Origin: Tatumella sp. JGM91
GTDB lineage: Bacteria > Pseudomonadota > Gammaproteobacteria > Enterobacterales > Enterobacteriaceae
Length of the DNA: 64,000 nucleotides
NCBI RefSeq assembly: GCF_018257575.1
Contig: NZ_JAERJP010000004.1
Span: 1 to 64,000, forward strand
Direction: 5' to 3'
Shown here: positions 54,683 through 64,000 of the stretch, piece after piece
Layout: each line of letters opens with the position of its first letter
How positions within the stretch are numbered: the stretch's first letter is position 1
Position numbers and translations under genes: made by a program
The notes under the pieces: model-generated
What the model was told of the DNA's origin: nothing
The model's database searches: none
Seen by the model: the letters and a program-made list of their open reading frames with translations, nothing else

Positions 54683-54759
54683 TGGTGCGTTCTAGTGGAC
54701 TCGAACCACCGACCCCCACCATGTCAAGGTGGTGCTCTAACCAACTGAGCTAAGAACGC
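54683..54759 (-). tRNA. tRNA-Val (anticodon GAC), copy 1
   Basis: 77 bases with CCA encoded. Acceptor gcgttct / agaacgc, D-arm tagctcagttggttaga, anticodon loop ttgacat with GAC, variable loop and T-arm gttcgagt. It is identical to copy 3 and reads codons GUC and GUU. It corresponds to the E. coli valV/valW pair, which also lies beside mdtK. Confidence 0.97.
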
Positions 54760-54768
54760 ATTACGAAA

Positions 54769-54845
54769 TGGTGCGTCCGAGTGGACTCGAACCACCGACC
54801 CCCACCATGTCAAGGTGGTGCTCTAACCAACTGAGCTACGGACGC
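54769..54845 (-). tRNA. tRNA-Val (anticodon GAC), copy 2
   Basis: 77 bases with CCA encoded. It differs from copies 1 and 3 only in the acceptor stem (gcgtccg / cggacgc, compensating changes), as E. coli valV differs from valW. The anticodon is GAC. Confidence 0.97.
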
Positions 54846-54847
54846 AC

Positions 54848-54924
54848 TGGTGCGTTCTAGTGGACTCGAACCACCGACCCCCACCATGTCAAGGTGGTGC
54901 TCTAACCAACTGAGCTAAGAACGC
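54848..54924 (-). tRNA. tRNA-Val (anticodon GAC), copy 3
   Basis: 77 bases, identical in sequence to copy 1. Only two bases separate it from copy 2, so all three are cut from one precursor. It is first in the transcript. Confidence 0.97.
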
Positions 54925-55078
54925 ATTCGCTATCATGCTGACAGCGGGACGAATATTAGCGGCACAGGACGGTGCTGGCAAGGAGAATAATGGTTTTTTA
55001 TGACTGACTGGACAGCAACTGTGCGAAGCGGGTTATTTTTAATCACCGGCGCGGAAAAAACCGTCGCCGGTGCTGCTA

Positions 55079-56452
55079 TCAGTGGGCCGCGCGGCGCAGT
55101 ATCACCGCAGCGGACTGACGCTGTACCCACAGAATACGCCAGCTCATCATCAGTGCGGCGGCGGTCAGTCCGATGATAAAACCACACCAGAATCCGGCAG
55201 GGCCCATACGCGGTACCAGAATATCGGTCAGTGCCAGCAGATAACCGAACGGTAGCCCAAGTACCCAGTAGGACACCAGGGTAATAAAGAAGATCGACCG
55301 GGTATCTTTGTAACCGCGTAAAATACCGCTGCCGATAACCTGAACACTGTCAGAAAACTGATAAATAGCCGCCAGAAACATCAGGTGGGCGGCCAGCATA
55401 ACCACCAGCGGATCGTCATTATACAGCAGAGCAATTTTATGACGGAAGACGACTGTTCCCAGGGCTGTAATACAGGCAAGACATAACCCCACCGCCTGGG
55501 CGGTCCAGGCCGCAATTTTTGCCTGTTCCGTATCCCCCTGACCTAAGCGGTATCCGACACGGATAGTCGCGGCAACCCCCATCGACATCGGCAGGACAAA
55601 CATCATGGAGCTGAAATTCAGGGCGATCTGGTGACCTGCGACATCCACAATCCCCAGCGGAGAAACCAGTAAGGCCACGACCGCAAATAATGTCACCTCA
55701 AAAAACAGTGCTAATGCCACCGGTAATCCCAGTGCGAATAACCGCTTCAGGATTTGCAGGTCCGGAGCTGAACGGCGGGTCAGGTGGTTAATATCTTTCA
55801 TCACTGGCATCCGGTTCACCCAGTAGCGCATCACCAGGAACATGACCCAGTAAACAGTCGCCGTGGCCACACCACAGCCAACACCACCGAGGGCGGGCAT
55901 ACCGAAATGACCGTAAATAAAGATATAGTTGAGGGGGATATTACATAACAGGCCGATAAATCCCAGTACCATGCCCGGTTTGGTTTTAGACAGGCCTTCA
56001 CACTGGTTACGCAATACCTGAAACAGCAGATACCCCGGAGCCCCCCACATTAATGCGTGCAGGTAACGTTCGGCTTTATCCGCCAGTGACGGGTCAATAT
56101 CAGGCATATGCCGCAATAACAAACCGGCATTCCATAACAGGATAATCGTCAGGATAGCCAGCCCGATAGCCAGCCAGAAAGCCTGGTGCACCTGATAAAT
56201 AATTTTGTTCCGGCGGCCAGAGCCATTCAGCTGGGCAACCGTGGGGGTCAGGGCCAGCAATAACCCCTGGCCGAACAGGATCACCGGCAACCAGATTGAG
56301 GTACCAATAGCCACCGCCGCCATATCCGTGGCACTGACGGAACCTGCCATAATCGTATCAACAAAGCCCATCGCTGTTTGCGCGACCTGGGCCAGAATAA
56401 CCGGAATAGCGAGCCCAAGGAGCTGACGCGCCTCAGTAAAATACTTCTGCAC
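55079..56452 (-). CDS. mdtK: Multidrug efflux MATE transporter
   Basis: 457 residues, as in E. coli MdtK (NorM). Twelve membrane segments in two repeats; [20 protein letters not shown] opens the first and [20 protein letters not shown] the second. It exports fluoroquinolones, dyes and other cations in exchange for Na+ or H+. It is divergent from ribE with 189 bases between start codons, and next to the tRNA-Val genes, as in E. coli. Confidence 0.96.
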   Translation of the reverse strand: MQKYFTEARQLLGLAIPVILAQVAQTAMGFVDTIMAGSVSATDMAAVAIGTSIWLPVILFGQGLLLALTPTVAQLNGSGRRNKIIYQVHQAFWLAIGLAILTIILLWNAGLLLRHMPDIDPSLADKAERYLHALMWGAPGYLLFQVLRNQCEGLSKTKPGMVLGFIGLLCNIPLNYIFIYGHFGMPALGGVGCGVATATVYWVMFLVMRYWVNRMPVMKDINHLTRRSAPDLQILKRLFALGLPVALALFFEVTLFAVVALLVSPLGIVDVAGHQIALNFSSMMFVLPMSMGVAATIRVGYRLGQGDTEQAKIAAWTAQAVGLCLACITALGTVVFRHKIALLYNDDPLVVMLAAHLMFLAAIYQFSDSVQVIGSGILRGYKDTRSIFFITLVSYWVLGLPFGYLLALTDILVPRMGPAGFWCGFIIGLTAAALMMSWRILWVQRQSAAVILRRAAH

Positions 56453-56641
56453 GAATACACCTGTAAAATAACAAAGGGAATAGAAGAGGAGAGATATCCT
56501 TATTGGCGACTAGTGTAGCGGGGTCTGAAAACTTAGCAACCGGTGAATTCAAACTATTTTTGCAATAATAAAGCCCCATTAATGGATAAACAGCCTGCCA
56601 GTGTTGTGTTACTCTGCGGAAAATATTCAGGGAGATTAACT

Positions 56642-57277
56642 ATGTTTACAGGTATTGTGCAGGGGACGGCAGAAGTCGTCGCGGTCGATGAAAAACCGTT
56701 ATTCCGAACCCACACACTGAGGTTTCCTTCACAATGGCTGGAAGGCCTGGAGATTGGGGCTTCTGTTGCGCACAACGGTTGTTGCCTGACCGTCACTGCT
56801 ATACATGATGATCTGGTCAGCTTTGATCTGATTAAAGAAACATTGCGTATCACCAATCTGGGTGATATCACGCCGGGAAGCCGGGTGAATATTGAGCGTG
56901 CTGCAAAATTTTCCGATGAAATAGGTGGTCACCTGATGTCGGGTCATATCATGACCACAGCCGAAATATCGAAAATAATACAATCCGAAAATAACCGTGA
57001 AATCTGGTTCAGGCTGCAGGACAGTGCGCTGATCAAGTATATTTTACATAAAGGTTTTGTCGGTATTGATGGCTGCAGCCTGACAATAGGGGATGTGGTA
57101 GCGAACAAGTTCTGTGTACACCTGATCCCTGAAACACTGCAACGCACGTTACTGGGTCAGAAAAAGGTCGGCGACCGTGTGAATATCGAAATTGATCCGC
57201 AAACTCAGGCGGTAATTGATACGGTCGAACGGGTACTGGCAGCTCGCGAAATGGCAACCACAGAAGCGAAGGTATAA
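56642..57277 (+). CDS. ribE: Riboflavin synthase
   Basis: 211 residues from the ATG at 56642, where the product begins [21 protein letters not shown]. coli has 213 (gene also called ribC). It dismutates two 6,7-dimethyl-8-ribityllumazine molecules into riboflavin and the pyrimidinedione. Two lumazine-binding repeats are visible: MFTGIV...[14 protein letters not shown] and [12 protein letters not shown]...[10 protein letters not shown]. The C-terminal helix makes the trimer. Terminator and cfa follow, converging. Confidence 0.96.
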   Translation: MFTGIVQGTAEVVAVDEKPLFRTHTLRFPSQWLEGLEIGASVAHNGCCLTVTAIHDDLVSFDLIKETLRITNLGDITPGSRVNIERAAKFSDEIGGHLMSGHIMTTAEISKIIQSENNREIWFRLQDSALIKYILHKGFVGIDGCSLTIGDVVANKFCVHLIPETLQRTLLGQKKVGDRVNIEIDPQTQAVIDTVERVLAAREMATTEAKV

Positions 57278-57337
57278 GCCGTCGTTATTTTATCGGCCTT
57301 GTCTGACAACAGGTGCCTCGCTGAACGATGTTCCTGT

Positions 57338-57378
57338 AAAAAGCCCGCCGGCTGTCACGACCAACCGGCGGGCTTTAT
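57338..57378. terminator. Terminator between ribE and cfa
   Basis: aaagcccgccgg / ccggcgggcttt, an 11-12-base stem, with A-run before and TTTATTC after. It can serve both converging genes. Confidence 0.88.
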
Positions 57379-57400
57379 TCTAAGACGAGCCAGTGAAGAC

Positions 57401-58549
57401 TTAACGGGCTACCCGTAATCCGCCATCAATGCCGCGGCTGAAAACGACCTGCCATAACTGGATATCCCTGGCACGGAAGGCACCGGCGCAGGCATTCAGG
57501 TAATAACTAAACATACGTTTAAAACGCTGATCATAGTTATTTTCAAGCTGTGGCCAGCTGGCGAGAAAACGTTCGTACCACGCCATCAGTGTCCGGTCAT
57601 AGTCCACACCAATATTATGCCAGTCTTCCATCACAAAATGCGGTTCGCTGGTCTGAGCGATATGCATCACTGACGGCAGACAACCATTCGGGAATATATA
57701 TTTATCAATCCACGGGTCAACATTTAAATCGGTATGGTTAGATCCGATAGTATGCAGTAAAAAAAGTCCGTCAGGTTTCAGGTTGCGTGAAACCACATCG
57801 AAGTAGGTGGCATAGTTTTTCGGGCCGACATGCTCAAACATCCCGACAGACACAATCCGGTCAAAACTCAGATTAAGATCACGATAGTCTTGTAACAGGA
57901 TAGTGACGTCCAGGCCTTCGCACCGTTGCCGGGCCATTTTTTGCTGTTCAGCAGAAATGGTGACGCCATGCACACTGACACCGTAACGACGGGCAGCAAA
58001 CTCAGATAATCCGCCCCAGCCGCAGCCAATGTCGAGTAAAGTCATCCCCGGCTTTAACTGCAATTTACGGCAAATCATGTCCAGTTTAGCTTCCTGTGCG
58101 GCGTCCAGAGTGGTTGCCTCTTTCCAGTAACCGCAGGAATACTGCATAAAAGGATCCAGCATCAGACTGAACAGATCATTACCCAGATCATAATGTTCTT
58201 TACCGACAATCCAGGCGCGTTTTTTGGACTGAAGATTTTTAAGGCGGGCAGTAGCAATACGAAGTGTGTCTTTGAAATGATGTGGTAATTGTTTATCGAG
58301 TTTATATTTCAGTACCCGATAAAAAAACTGGTCAAGCCGTTCACATTCCCACCAGCCATCCATATAACTCTCACCAAGTCCCAGAGAGCCTTCCTGCAAG
58401 ACGCGTTTAAAAAAATCAGAGTTTTTAACCTGAATATCCCATGGACGGTCGCCATTGATAGCAATATCGGCCATCGACAGCATTTCATTGGCAATGCGGT
58501 ACCAATTATTTTCCTTAAGGCTAACTTCTGCTACACATGATGAACTCAT
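57401..58549 (-). CDS. cfa: Cyclopropane-fatty-acyl-phospholipid synthase
   Basis: 382 residues, as in E. coli. It adds a methylene from S-adenosylmethionine to double bonds of phospholipid acyl chains, in stationary phase and acid. The SAM loop is MTLLDIGCGWGGLSEFAARR near residue 170; the N-terminal domain contains GLGESYMDGWWECERLDQFF, and YSCGYWKEATTLDAAQEAKL shapes the active site. The upstream 314 bases should hold the sigma-70 and sigma-S promoters. Confidence 0.97.
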   Translation of the reverse strand: MSSSCVAEVSLKENNWYRIANEMLSMADIAINGDRPWDIQVKNSDFFKRVLQEGSLGLGESYMDGWWECERLDQFFYRVLKYKLDKQLPHHFKDTLRIATARLKNLQSKKRAWIVGKEHYDLGNDLFSLMLDPFMQYSCGYWKEATTLDAAQEAKLDMICRKLQLKPGMTLLDIGCGWGGLSEFAARRYGVSVHGVTISAEQQKMARQRCEGLDVTILLQDYRDLNLSFDRIVSVGMFEHVGPKNYATYFDVVSRNLKPDGLFLLHTIGSNHTDLNVDPWIDKYIFPNGCLPSVMHIAQTSEPHFVMEDWHNIGVDYDRTLMAWYERFLASWPQLENNYDQRFKRMFSYYLNACAGAFRARDIQLWQVVFSRGIDGGLRVAR

Positions 58550-58821
58550 ACGCTTTATATCACCTGTTCTATTTTGAACCTGAGGAAAGAATAGCTGACT
58601 TTCACTGGTCCGTGAGTAAACTCACAAAAAACGTGCACTTATAAGTAAAGACAAAACAGAGGATCTAGTAAATATCGAAAAATGCGGTTGTGCCTGAATA
58701 GCACAATCAAAACCGGTCACAATATGCCTGCAACTTATAGTGAATATTTGTTACCGGGGTGATTATATGCCTGGCAAGCTGAATGTTCAATGGTTTACGG
58801 TTAGGTTGCTAATTGTGAAGA
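58550..58821. other. cfa upstream region, no gene seen
   Basis: About 270 bases between cfa and the punC terminator. In E. coli this leader is long and is a target of small RNAs such as RydC. No convincing promoter or reading frame was found by eye; the sequence is AT-rich. Confidence 0.5.
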
Positions 58822-58866
58822 AAAAATTAACCCGCCACCAGGTGGGGGCGGGTGAAAGGCGGGTTA
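58822..58866 (-). terminator. Terminator of punC
   Basis: On the minus strand, aacccgcc / ggcgggtt with inner GC-rich pairing, then AATTTTTTC. The left arm overlaps the punC stop codon. Confidence 0.8.
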
Positions 58867-60027
58867 CGATTTCTGTTGCAGACGGTAACCGGCGATGGCC
58901 AGCAGCACAGTAACGGCCATCACCGAGGTGGTGGTTAGCAGGGGCTGTGACAAATGCGAAGAGACCAGCAGGCTGAACAGGAAACACAGTCCCAATTGCA
59001 GCGCATTTTGCAGCGCAGCGGCTTTACCACTGGCGGTCGGGAAAATCTGTAAAGCGGCCGACACCACTATCGGATAAATCGCACCATTAGCCATTGCCAT
59101 ACCACAGAAAGGTAACAGTAACGTCAGCAGGCCCGGAGAGGTAAAAAAACTGACCAGCGTCACAGTGATAATACTCAGGGAATAGAGGGCAAGCAGCCAG
59201 GGCAGCAGTTGCCGGCCACTGAAATGATTCAGCAGCGCACGACAGCCAAACCCGCCTATCAGAAAAGTCAGTGTCTGAGGAATATAGCTCAGACCGATAT
59301 CAGCCGGTGACAGTCCGAGATCACTCAGGATAAAAGGTGAACCGGTCAGCCAGGCAAAAAAACTGGCAGAGCAGGCGGCATAAATAAGCACATTACCACT
59401 GTAACCGCGACTGGCCAGCAGTCGGCGGAAGGAAACCGGTTCAGGCTGTCGCGCAGCAGGCGGCTGTTCAGTGGCCGGAACCGCAGGGAGACGCAGCGTA
59501 CAAATTATCAGCCACAGGGTAAGCAGCATAAGTAGCAAAAATATTGAACGCCAGTGATAATGGGCCAGCAACCATGAGCCCAGCAGCGGGGCGAGGGCCG
59601 GAGATAAGGCAACCATGGGCATAACTGTGGCAAAAATCTTCTGACGACCTGAGGCGGGATAATAGTCAACCACCAGCGACTGCCAGCTGACTGCCGCGGC
59701 ACAGACCCCGAGGGCCTGAATAAAACGCAACCCCAGTAATACTTCCGCTGAGCGTACCCATAACATCGCCAGGCATCCGGCGGCAAAAACAGCCAGTCCG
59801 CAGATCAGTACCGGTTTTCTGCCTATTCTGTCAGACAGGGGGCCCCAGAATAACTGCGCACAGGCAAATCCGGCCAGGAACAGACTCAGACTGGCGCTGA
59901 TTATCCCGGCATTGGTCGCGAGGTCCTGTTTCATTGCACCGAAAGCTGGCAGGTACATATCTGTAGCCAGAAAACCCAGCATGCTGAGTAATGACAGATA
60001 AACTAAAAAAAATATCGGATGCCGCAT
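58864..60027 (-). CDS. punC: Purine nucleoside exporter PunC (MFS, Bcr/CflA family)
   Basis: 387 residues, 403 in E. coli YdhC. Twelve hydrophobic segments; the A-motif [20 protein letters not shown] between helices 2 and 3 and [20 protein letters not shown] in helix 1 place it in the Bcr/CflA branch. In E. coli the gene is activated by PunR and the protein handles purine nucleosides; some strains use it for adenosine. The divergent punR gene, as in E. coli, supports the name. Somewhat shorter at the C-terminus. Confidence 0.9.
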   Translation of the reverse strand: MRHPIFFLVYLSLLSMLGFLATDMYLPAFGAMKQDLATNAGIISASLSLFLAGFACAQLFWGPLSDRIGRKPVLICGLAVFAAGCLAMLWVRSAEVLLGLRFIQALGVCAAAVSWQSLVVDYYPASGRQKIFATVMPMVALSPALAPLLGSWLLAHYHWRSIFLLLMLLTLWLIICTLRLPAVPATEQPPAARQPEPVSFRRLLASRGYSGNVLIYAACSASFFAWLTGSPFILSDLGLSPADIGLSYIPQTLTFLIGGFGCRALLNHFSGRQLLPWLLALYSLSIITVTLVSFFTSPGLLTLLLPFCGMAMANGAIYPIVVSAALQIFPTASGKAAALQNALQLGLCFLFSLLVSSHLSQPLLTTTSVMAVTVLLAIAGYRLQQKS

Positions 60028-60132
60028 TACTGTTCCTTATCACAAAAATTGGCACAGAGTTTAAAAGGGTGCACAGAGAGTTGTGAACCGTTAATATTTG
60101 CAATTATCTGTGAAAAAAATTGAAAGGTAATC

Positions 60133-61044
60133 ATGTGGTCTGAATATTCCCTGGAAGTGATAGATGCCGTCGCAAGGAATGGCAGTTTCAGTGCCGCGGC
60201 ACGTGAACTGCACCGGGTACCCTCGGCAATAAGTTATACAGTAAAACAGCAGGAAGACTGGCTGGCAGTGCAATTGTTTGATCGCCAGCACCGTGATGTG
60301 GTGCTGACTGCCGCCGGTGAGCACTATGTTCGTGAATGCCGGGGGATTATCAAAAAAATGCAGGAAACCCGGCGCCAATGCCAGCAACTGGCGAACGGCT
60401 GGCGCGGGCAGGTAAGTATTGCGGTGGACTGTGTCGTCAGGCGGGGCAGAATGCAGCAGTTGATTATCGATTTTTACCGGCACTTTCCGGATATAGAATT
60501 GCACGTCAGCGAAGAAGTTTTTAACGGTGTCTGGGATGCGCTGGCCGGAGGACGGGTGGATATGGCTATCGGAGCGACCCAGGCGATCCCTGTCACCGGG
60601 CGTTTTGCATTCCGTGATATGGGACGACTTAACTGGCGGTGTATTGTCAGCGCCGGGCACCCTCTGGCGGCTGAAGCCCGGCCGCGCGAGGAACAATTAC
60701 GGGCATGGCCATCATTACTGTTGGAAGACACCTCAAGGGAATTACCGCGCCGCATTACCTGGACCCTGGATAACCAGCAGCGGATGACGGTGCCGGACTG
60801 GCAAACGGGGCTGGATTGTGTCAGGGCAGGATTATGTGTTGCTATGGTACCGGGGCATCTCGCCAGACCACTGCTGGACGTCGGAGAAGTCAGGGAACTT
60901 CCTCTGCCGTCACCGTTTCCGGAAAGCCCCTGCTGCGTCAGCTGGGCGGAAGAGAGAAGCTCTCCGGCATTACGCTGGCTCCTTGAGTACCTTGGTGATA
61001 CGCAGACACTTAACCAGGAATGGCTGAGTGAAACCGGTAGTTAA
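60133..61044 (+). CDS. punR: LysR-type activator PunR
   Basis: 303 residues, 310 in E. coli YdhB. The helix-turn-helix is in the first 60 residues ([20 protein letters not shown], then [20 protein letters not shown]); the effector domain follows with [20 protein letters not shown] and [13 protein letters not shown]. It is an activator of the divergent punC. Its stop codon overlaps the purR stop by four bases from the opposite strand, giving a convergent pair. Confidence 0.93.
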   Translation: MWSEYSLEVIDAVARNGSFSAAARELHRVPSAISYTVKQQEDWLAVQLFDRQHRDVVLTAAGEHYVRECRGIIKKMQETRRQCQQLANGWRGQVSIAVDCVVRRGRMQQLIIDFYRHFPDIELHVSEEVFNGVWDALAGGRVDMAIGATQAIPVTGRFAFRDMGRLNWRCIVSAGHPLAAEARPREEQLRAWPSLLLEDTSRELPRRITWTLDNQQRMTVPDWQTGLDCVRAGLCVAMVPGHLARPLLDVGEVRELPLPSPFPESPCCVSWAEERSSPALRWLLEYLGDTQTLNQEWLSETGS

Positions 61045-62066
61045 CGACGGTAATCGTGGAACGGACCATCGGCCACCGATCGTCTTTCAATCAGTGACGG
61101 GTATACTTCTATGGTTTGCGGCTCTTCGCGTTTATTCACAATACGATCCAGCAGCATATCCAGCGCTTTCTCGCCCAGCTCACTTTTCGGCTGGTGAATA
61201 GTGGTCAGGGCAGGGGTAAAATACCGCGCGTTGCGCACGTTATCGTAACCAATGATCGATATATCCTGTGGCACACGCAGGCCCTGTTCATCGGCAGCAC
61301 AAATTGCCCCCATCGCCATAATATCGCCGCCACAGAATACCGCCGTGGGTAATCGCGGCTGAGCGAGTATTTTTTGCATTGCCAGGTAACCGGATTCGGG
61401 TTCAAAGTCTCCCTGCACAGTCCATTCTTCACAATGGGTAATACCTGCCTCCTCCAGTGCTTTAAGAAATCCTGCCAGCCTGCCGCCTCCCGTATTACGC
61501 TCCATCTGGCCGGGAATACAACCGATATCACGGTGCCCGCGCTCAATCAGATAACGGCCAGCCATGTAACCGCCACGGAAAGCATTGTCCAGTACGGTAT
61601 CAGTAAAATCACCACGGGACATTCCCCAGTCCATAACGACCATTGGGATATTACGGTTCTCCTCCAGCATATCCAGCAACTCCTGTGGATATTCGGCACA
61701 CAATACCAGCAGCCCGTCGACACGTTTGCGCGCCATCATCGATAAATAAGCGCGTTGTTTCTGCAAGTCGTTATGCGCATTGCCCAGAATCAGGGTATAG
61801 CCATGTTCGAAACATTTTTTTTCGATAGCTTCCACAATCTCGGCGAAATAAGGTGCTTCGAGAGACGTCGACAGCAGACCAAGCGTCTTAGTGTTATTCA
61901 CCTTCAGACTTCTGGCGACGGCACTGGGAGAGTAATGCAACTCTTTAATCGCTTCCCAAACCGCTTTGCGGGTCGTTTCCGCAACAAAACGGGTCTGATT
62001 AATGACATGAGAAACGGTGGTGGTAGAGACTCCGGCGCGTTTCGCCACATCTTTAATTGTTGCCAT
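61041..62066 (-). CDS. purR: Purine repressor PurR
   Basis: 341 residues, as in E. coli. The LacI-type helix-turn-helix [20 protein letters not shown], hinge helix [13 protein letters not shown] and the corepressor domain are present; hypoxanthine or guanine binding residues lie in the latter ([20 protein letters not shown]). It represses purine and some pyrimidine synthesis genes and itself. A PurR box lies about 45 bases upstream. Confidence 0.97.
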   Translation of the reverse strand: MATIKDVAKRAGVSTTTVSHVINQTRFVAETTRKAVWEAIKELHYSPSAVARSLKVNNTKTLGLLSTSLEAPYFAEIVEAIEKKCFEHGYTLILGNAHNDLQKQRAYLSMMARKRVDGLLVLCAEYPQELLDMLEENRNIPMVVMDWGMSRGDFTDTVLDNAFRGGYMAGRYLIERGHRDIGCIPGQMERNTGGGRLAGFLKALEEAGITHCEEWTVQGDFEPESGYLAMQKILAQPRLPTAVFCGGDIMAMGAICAADEQGLRVPQDISIIGYDNVRNARYFTPALTTIHQPKSELGEKALDMLLDRIVNKREEPQTIEVYPSLIERRSVADGPFHDYRR

Positions 62067-62108
62067 TCCTTGAGAACTCCTGGTGTTTTAAATTATTGAT
62101 TTTAAGTG

Positions 62109-62124
62109 TGTTAATCGTTTGCGT
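62109..62124 (-). promoter_or_regulatory. PurR operator upstream of purR
   Basis: On the minus strand acgcaaacgattaaca fits the PurR consensus ANGMAANCGWTTNCNT at 14 of 16 positions. E. coli purR is autorepressed from sites in and before the gene. Confidence 0.75.
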
Positions 62125-62338
62125 TTTTACAGTTTTATCAGGCCGCTAATGATGCTGCCAGGAGGGGCCGTAAAGGATTACCTGTAAAAAAAGCCTGTGC
62201 CTTACAAGGGGAAACAGGGAAGGTTGCGCAACAAAGAGCGGTAATTCTAACAAGGCTGTGCGAATAAAACGAGATTTTTGCGCAGTAGTGTGGGAATATA
62301 ATAATTACCCTGTACTTTATGTGTCTATAGGAGCTGTC

Positions 62339-62428
62339 ATGGATACGGATTTAAAGCTGGCGCTGACCACCACTATCGTTGCATTACTGATGATTGCGAC
62401 GTTCAGTTTCACCGCAATACTGCATTAA
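62339..62428 (+). CDS. ynhF: Small membrane protein YnhF
   Basis: 29 residues, MDTDLKLALTTTIVALLMIA followed by TFSFTAILH; E. coli YnhF is also 29 residues (MSTDLKFSLVTTIIVLGLIV and on) and lies beside purR. A TAGGAG ribosome site precedes the ATG at the right distance. A single membrane helix spans about residues 8-27. In E. coli it keeps its formyl-Met and is bound to the inner membrane; the role is unknown. A terminator follows. Confidence 0.93.
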   Translation: MDTDLKLALTTTIVALLMIATFSFTAILH

Positions 62429-62517
62429 TGTATTCGCACCGGCAGAGGGCTGTTTACCCGCTAAAGGCACGTATAAAGCCGGAAAGTAAGGGTAGCAAGC
62501 AGCATTACTGACAGAGA

Positions 62518-62557
62518 AGCCGATACCCGGCGTGTTGCGGGTATCGGCTTTTTATTT
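62518..62557 (+). terminator. Terminator downstream of ynhF
   Basis: agccgatacccg / cgggtatcggct, a 12-base stem, followed by TTTTTATTTT, 90 bases after the ynhF stop. Confidence 0.9.
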
Positions 62558-62653
62558 TACGGGGCACGAATTTTTTTACAGTATTAAGGGAAGTGTATTT
62601 ATTCAGATATTATGTATTACTGATCCTGACGGAATCACCGCGTTAGCGGACAT

Positions 62654-62699
62654 AAATCCCCCCCTGAATACCGGTGCTGCGATATTCAGGGGGGGATTT
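62654..62699 (-). terminator. Hairpin terminator of mepH
   Basis: aaatccccccctgaata and its exact complement 12 bases later give a 17-base stem with seven G-C pairs in a row. It ends 18 bases beyond the mepH stop on the minus strand. The T-run is short on both sides. Confidence 0.7.
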
Positions 62700-62717
62700 T
62701 CAGTCTCTGGGCGGAGA

Positions 62718-63515
62718 CTAGCGGACTGTGCTCGGGGTTACGACCCGCCGTGCACCAATATAATGCTGTTGCCAGTACTCGTTACTCAGTGCGCTGATCT
62801 GGATATCCTTGCCGGTGCGTGGTGACTGAATGAATTTCCCATTGCCCAGATAAACGCCCACATGATCAGCCGCACCGCCACGGTGGATACGGAAGAATAC
62901 CAGATCACCTTTCTCAAGATCGTTGCGTTTAACCGGTGCAGCATCACGCAGATGGTACATTTCATTGGCAGTACGGGGAATTCTGAAGTTTACCAGGTCT
63001 TTATAGGCATAATAAACCAGCCCGCTGCAGTCAAAGCCCGTATGGGGTGAGGAACCGCCCCACTGGTACGGCTTGCCTAACTGATCCATTAATTTAACCA
63101 TCACAATGGCACGCGCTTTCTGATAGCGTTCACGGTGCAGTTTACTCATGCGGATAGAAGCCAGTTTCGCGGAAGGGCGGCCGGCGGTCCTTTTGGCTAT
63201 CTGGCGCTGGTGACCGTATTTTCTGAGTGCCGGTGTGCGATGTAACGCAATACGACGTGATTCTTTTTTCGGGCGGCTCTCTCTGACTTTACGCGGGCTG
63301 GTCAGATGCTTAACCCGGTGGATAAGGGGCTGTCGGGTTCTGTGGCGTGTACTGGCTGTTTTCAGTGGTTTTCTTTTTCGGCGGGCATCTTCTGTTACCG
63401 CTTTTTTGGCTGATTTATGAAATGAAGCATTTATTGCAGTACGTGGCGAAGCCTCTGCGACATTAAAAAAAAGCTGTGCTACAGCCAGAATAAAAAGCGT
63501 GGTCAGTAAACGCAT
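62718..63515 (-). CDS. mepH: Murein DD-endopeptidase MepH
   Basis: 265 residues, 271 in E. coli YdhO. The signal peptide ends at about residue 22 (NVAEA); a basic low-complexity region (residues 25-130, many Lys/Arg) links to the NlpC/P60 domain. Catalytic residues: Cys in SPHTGFDCSGLVYYAYKDLV, His in ADHVGVYLGN. QSPRTGKDIQISALSNEYWQ and HYIGARRV match E. coli. It cuts D-Ala-meso-DAP cross-links during cell-wall growth. In E. coli sodB and ydhP lie between it and purR; here only ynhF does. Confidence 0.95.
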   Translation of the reverse strand: MRLLTTLFILAVAQLFFNVAEASPRTAINASFHKSAKKAVTEDARRKRKPLKTASTRHRTRQPLIHRVKHLTSPRKVRESRPKKESRRIALHRTPALRKYGHQRQIAKRTAGRPSAKLASIRMSKLHRERYQKARAIVMVKLMDQLGKPYQWGGSSPHTGFDCSGLVYYAYKDLVNFRIPRTANEMYHLRDAAPVKRNDLEKGDLVFFRIHRGGAADHVGVYLGNGKFIQSPRTGKDIQISALSNEYWQQHYIGARRVVTPSTVR

Positions 63516-63875
63516 AGTTGTCAGGTTACAGGTTAATGTCCTGAAAAAAAGCGGACAAGATTAAAAAAATAACATCTGACTTTTCAGCCAGCCCCAAAAT
63601 CATTCTAATCCAGATTTTTATAAAATGTTAAGGTCTTTTTGCCGTAATCTGTTACGAGAAGTTTTTTGGTGTAAAAATGAGCGTAAACAGTTAATTAAGT
63701 CATCTTTTTACCGGTATTTTTACCGCGGGTATCCGTGTTTTTACCCAACAGAGATCATTTAACCCTGAAGGCGCTGATATTATCTTTTCGACGGAAGATG
63801 AAAAATGTCGTTTTCACCCGCGGGTTGATATCGTTACAATAACCGGACATGTCGTTTTGTCCCGAAGGAAGTATG
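63516..63875. other. mepH-grxD intergenic region, no gene seen
   Basis: 360 bases between divergent genes, AT-rich, with three repeats of a tttttacc word at 63704-63745 (tttttaccg, tttttaccgcg, tttttaccc). It must carry both promoters. No frame or RNA was recognised. Confidence 0.5.
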
Positions 63876-64000
63876 ATGAGCACTCTTGAAAAAATTCAGA
63901 CGCAGATTTCAGAAAACCCGATTCTGCTGTACATGAAAGGTTCACCAAAACTGCCAAGTTGTGGTTTTTCAGCCCAGGCGGTGCAGGCGCTTTCTGCCTG
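63876..64000 (+). CDS. grxD: Monothiol glutaredoxin 4, start only
   Basis: 41 codons before the window ends. MSTLEKIQTQISENPILLYM followed by KGSPKLPSCGFSAQAVQALS matches E. coli GrxD, with the CGFS active site of monothiol glutaredoxins. GrxD binds an iron-sulphur cluster and helps deliver it to apoproteins. A GAAGGAAG ribosome site precedes two adjacent ATG codons (63873 and 63876); the second is chosen to agree with E. coli. Truncated by the window edge. Confidence 0.95.
   Translation, partial: MSTLEKIQTQISENPILLYMKGSPKLPSCGFSAQAVQALSA

Overview
The window is chromosomal DNA from a gamma-proteobacterium of the order Enterobacterales. Almost every protein matches an Escherichia coli K-12 product closely in sequence and length, and blocks of genes keep the E. 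coli order (hemA-prfA-prmC-sirB2-sirB1-kdsA, astCADBE, thrS-infC-rpmI-rplT-pheM-pheST-ihfA, mdtK/ribE/cfa/punC/punR/purR). Blocks that are far apart in E. coli are joined here, and several E. coli genes are missing from the joins (dauA, chaB, ychN, pfkB, btuCED, the suf cluster, sodB). This pattern, together with a trehalose operon carrying its own maltoporin, suggests a member of Erwiniaceae such as Tatumella or a relative. That placement is an inference from memory; no database was searched.

Layout. 1-261: two remnants of an IS3-family transposase in opposite orientations. 397-10881: ychF, pth, ychH, prs, ispE, lolB (mostly minus strand), then the plus-strand haem/translation operon hemA-prfA-prmC-sirB2-sirB1-kdsA. 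11195-15015: chaA, chaC and the inverse-autotransporter gene ychO. 15437-21496: arginine succinyltransferase operon astCADBE behind a clear sigma-54 promoter. 21727-29998: spy, nadE, a Bcr/CflA-type exporter, osmE, ydjM (with a LexA box), hxpB, yniB, yniA, ydiY and a small glycine-rich exported protein. 30458-37634: thrS-infC-rpmI-rplT, then pheM-pheST-ihfA behind a phenylalanine attenuator. 37884-46178: nlpC, selO, aroH, the small RNA rprA, ydiK, ydiJ and an unidentified gene behind a near-consensus Fur box. 46518-48459: lpp and pykF. 48959-54564: trehalose regulon treR-treB-treC-lamB. 54683-54924: three tandem tRNA-Val(GAC) genes. 55079-62066: mdtK, ribE, cfa, punC, punR, purR. 62339-64000: ynhF, mepH and the start of grxD.

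How the genes work together. The content is mainly core metabolism and translation. Two catabolic modules are complete. The ast operon turns arginine into glutamate, ammonia and succinate under nitrogen control. The tre operon takes up trehalose through an outer-membrane maltoporin and an EIIBC permease, then hydrolyses trehalose-6-phosphate. Envelope functions recur: lolB, spy, osmE, nlpC, mepH, lpp, ychO and the envelope-stress sRNA RprA. Operators for LexA, CRP, Fur, TreR and PurR can be read directly in front of ydjM, chaC, the unknown gene, treB and purR. No CRISPR array, prophage or defence island was seen. The least explained items are the Fur-controlled orphan protein (45777-46178), a YniA kinase homologue lacking two conserved metal-binding residues, and long inverted repeats upstream of ydiY.
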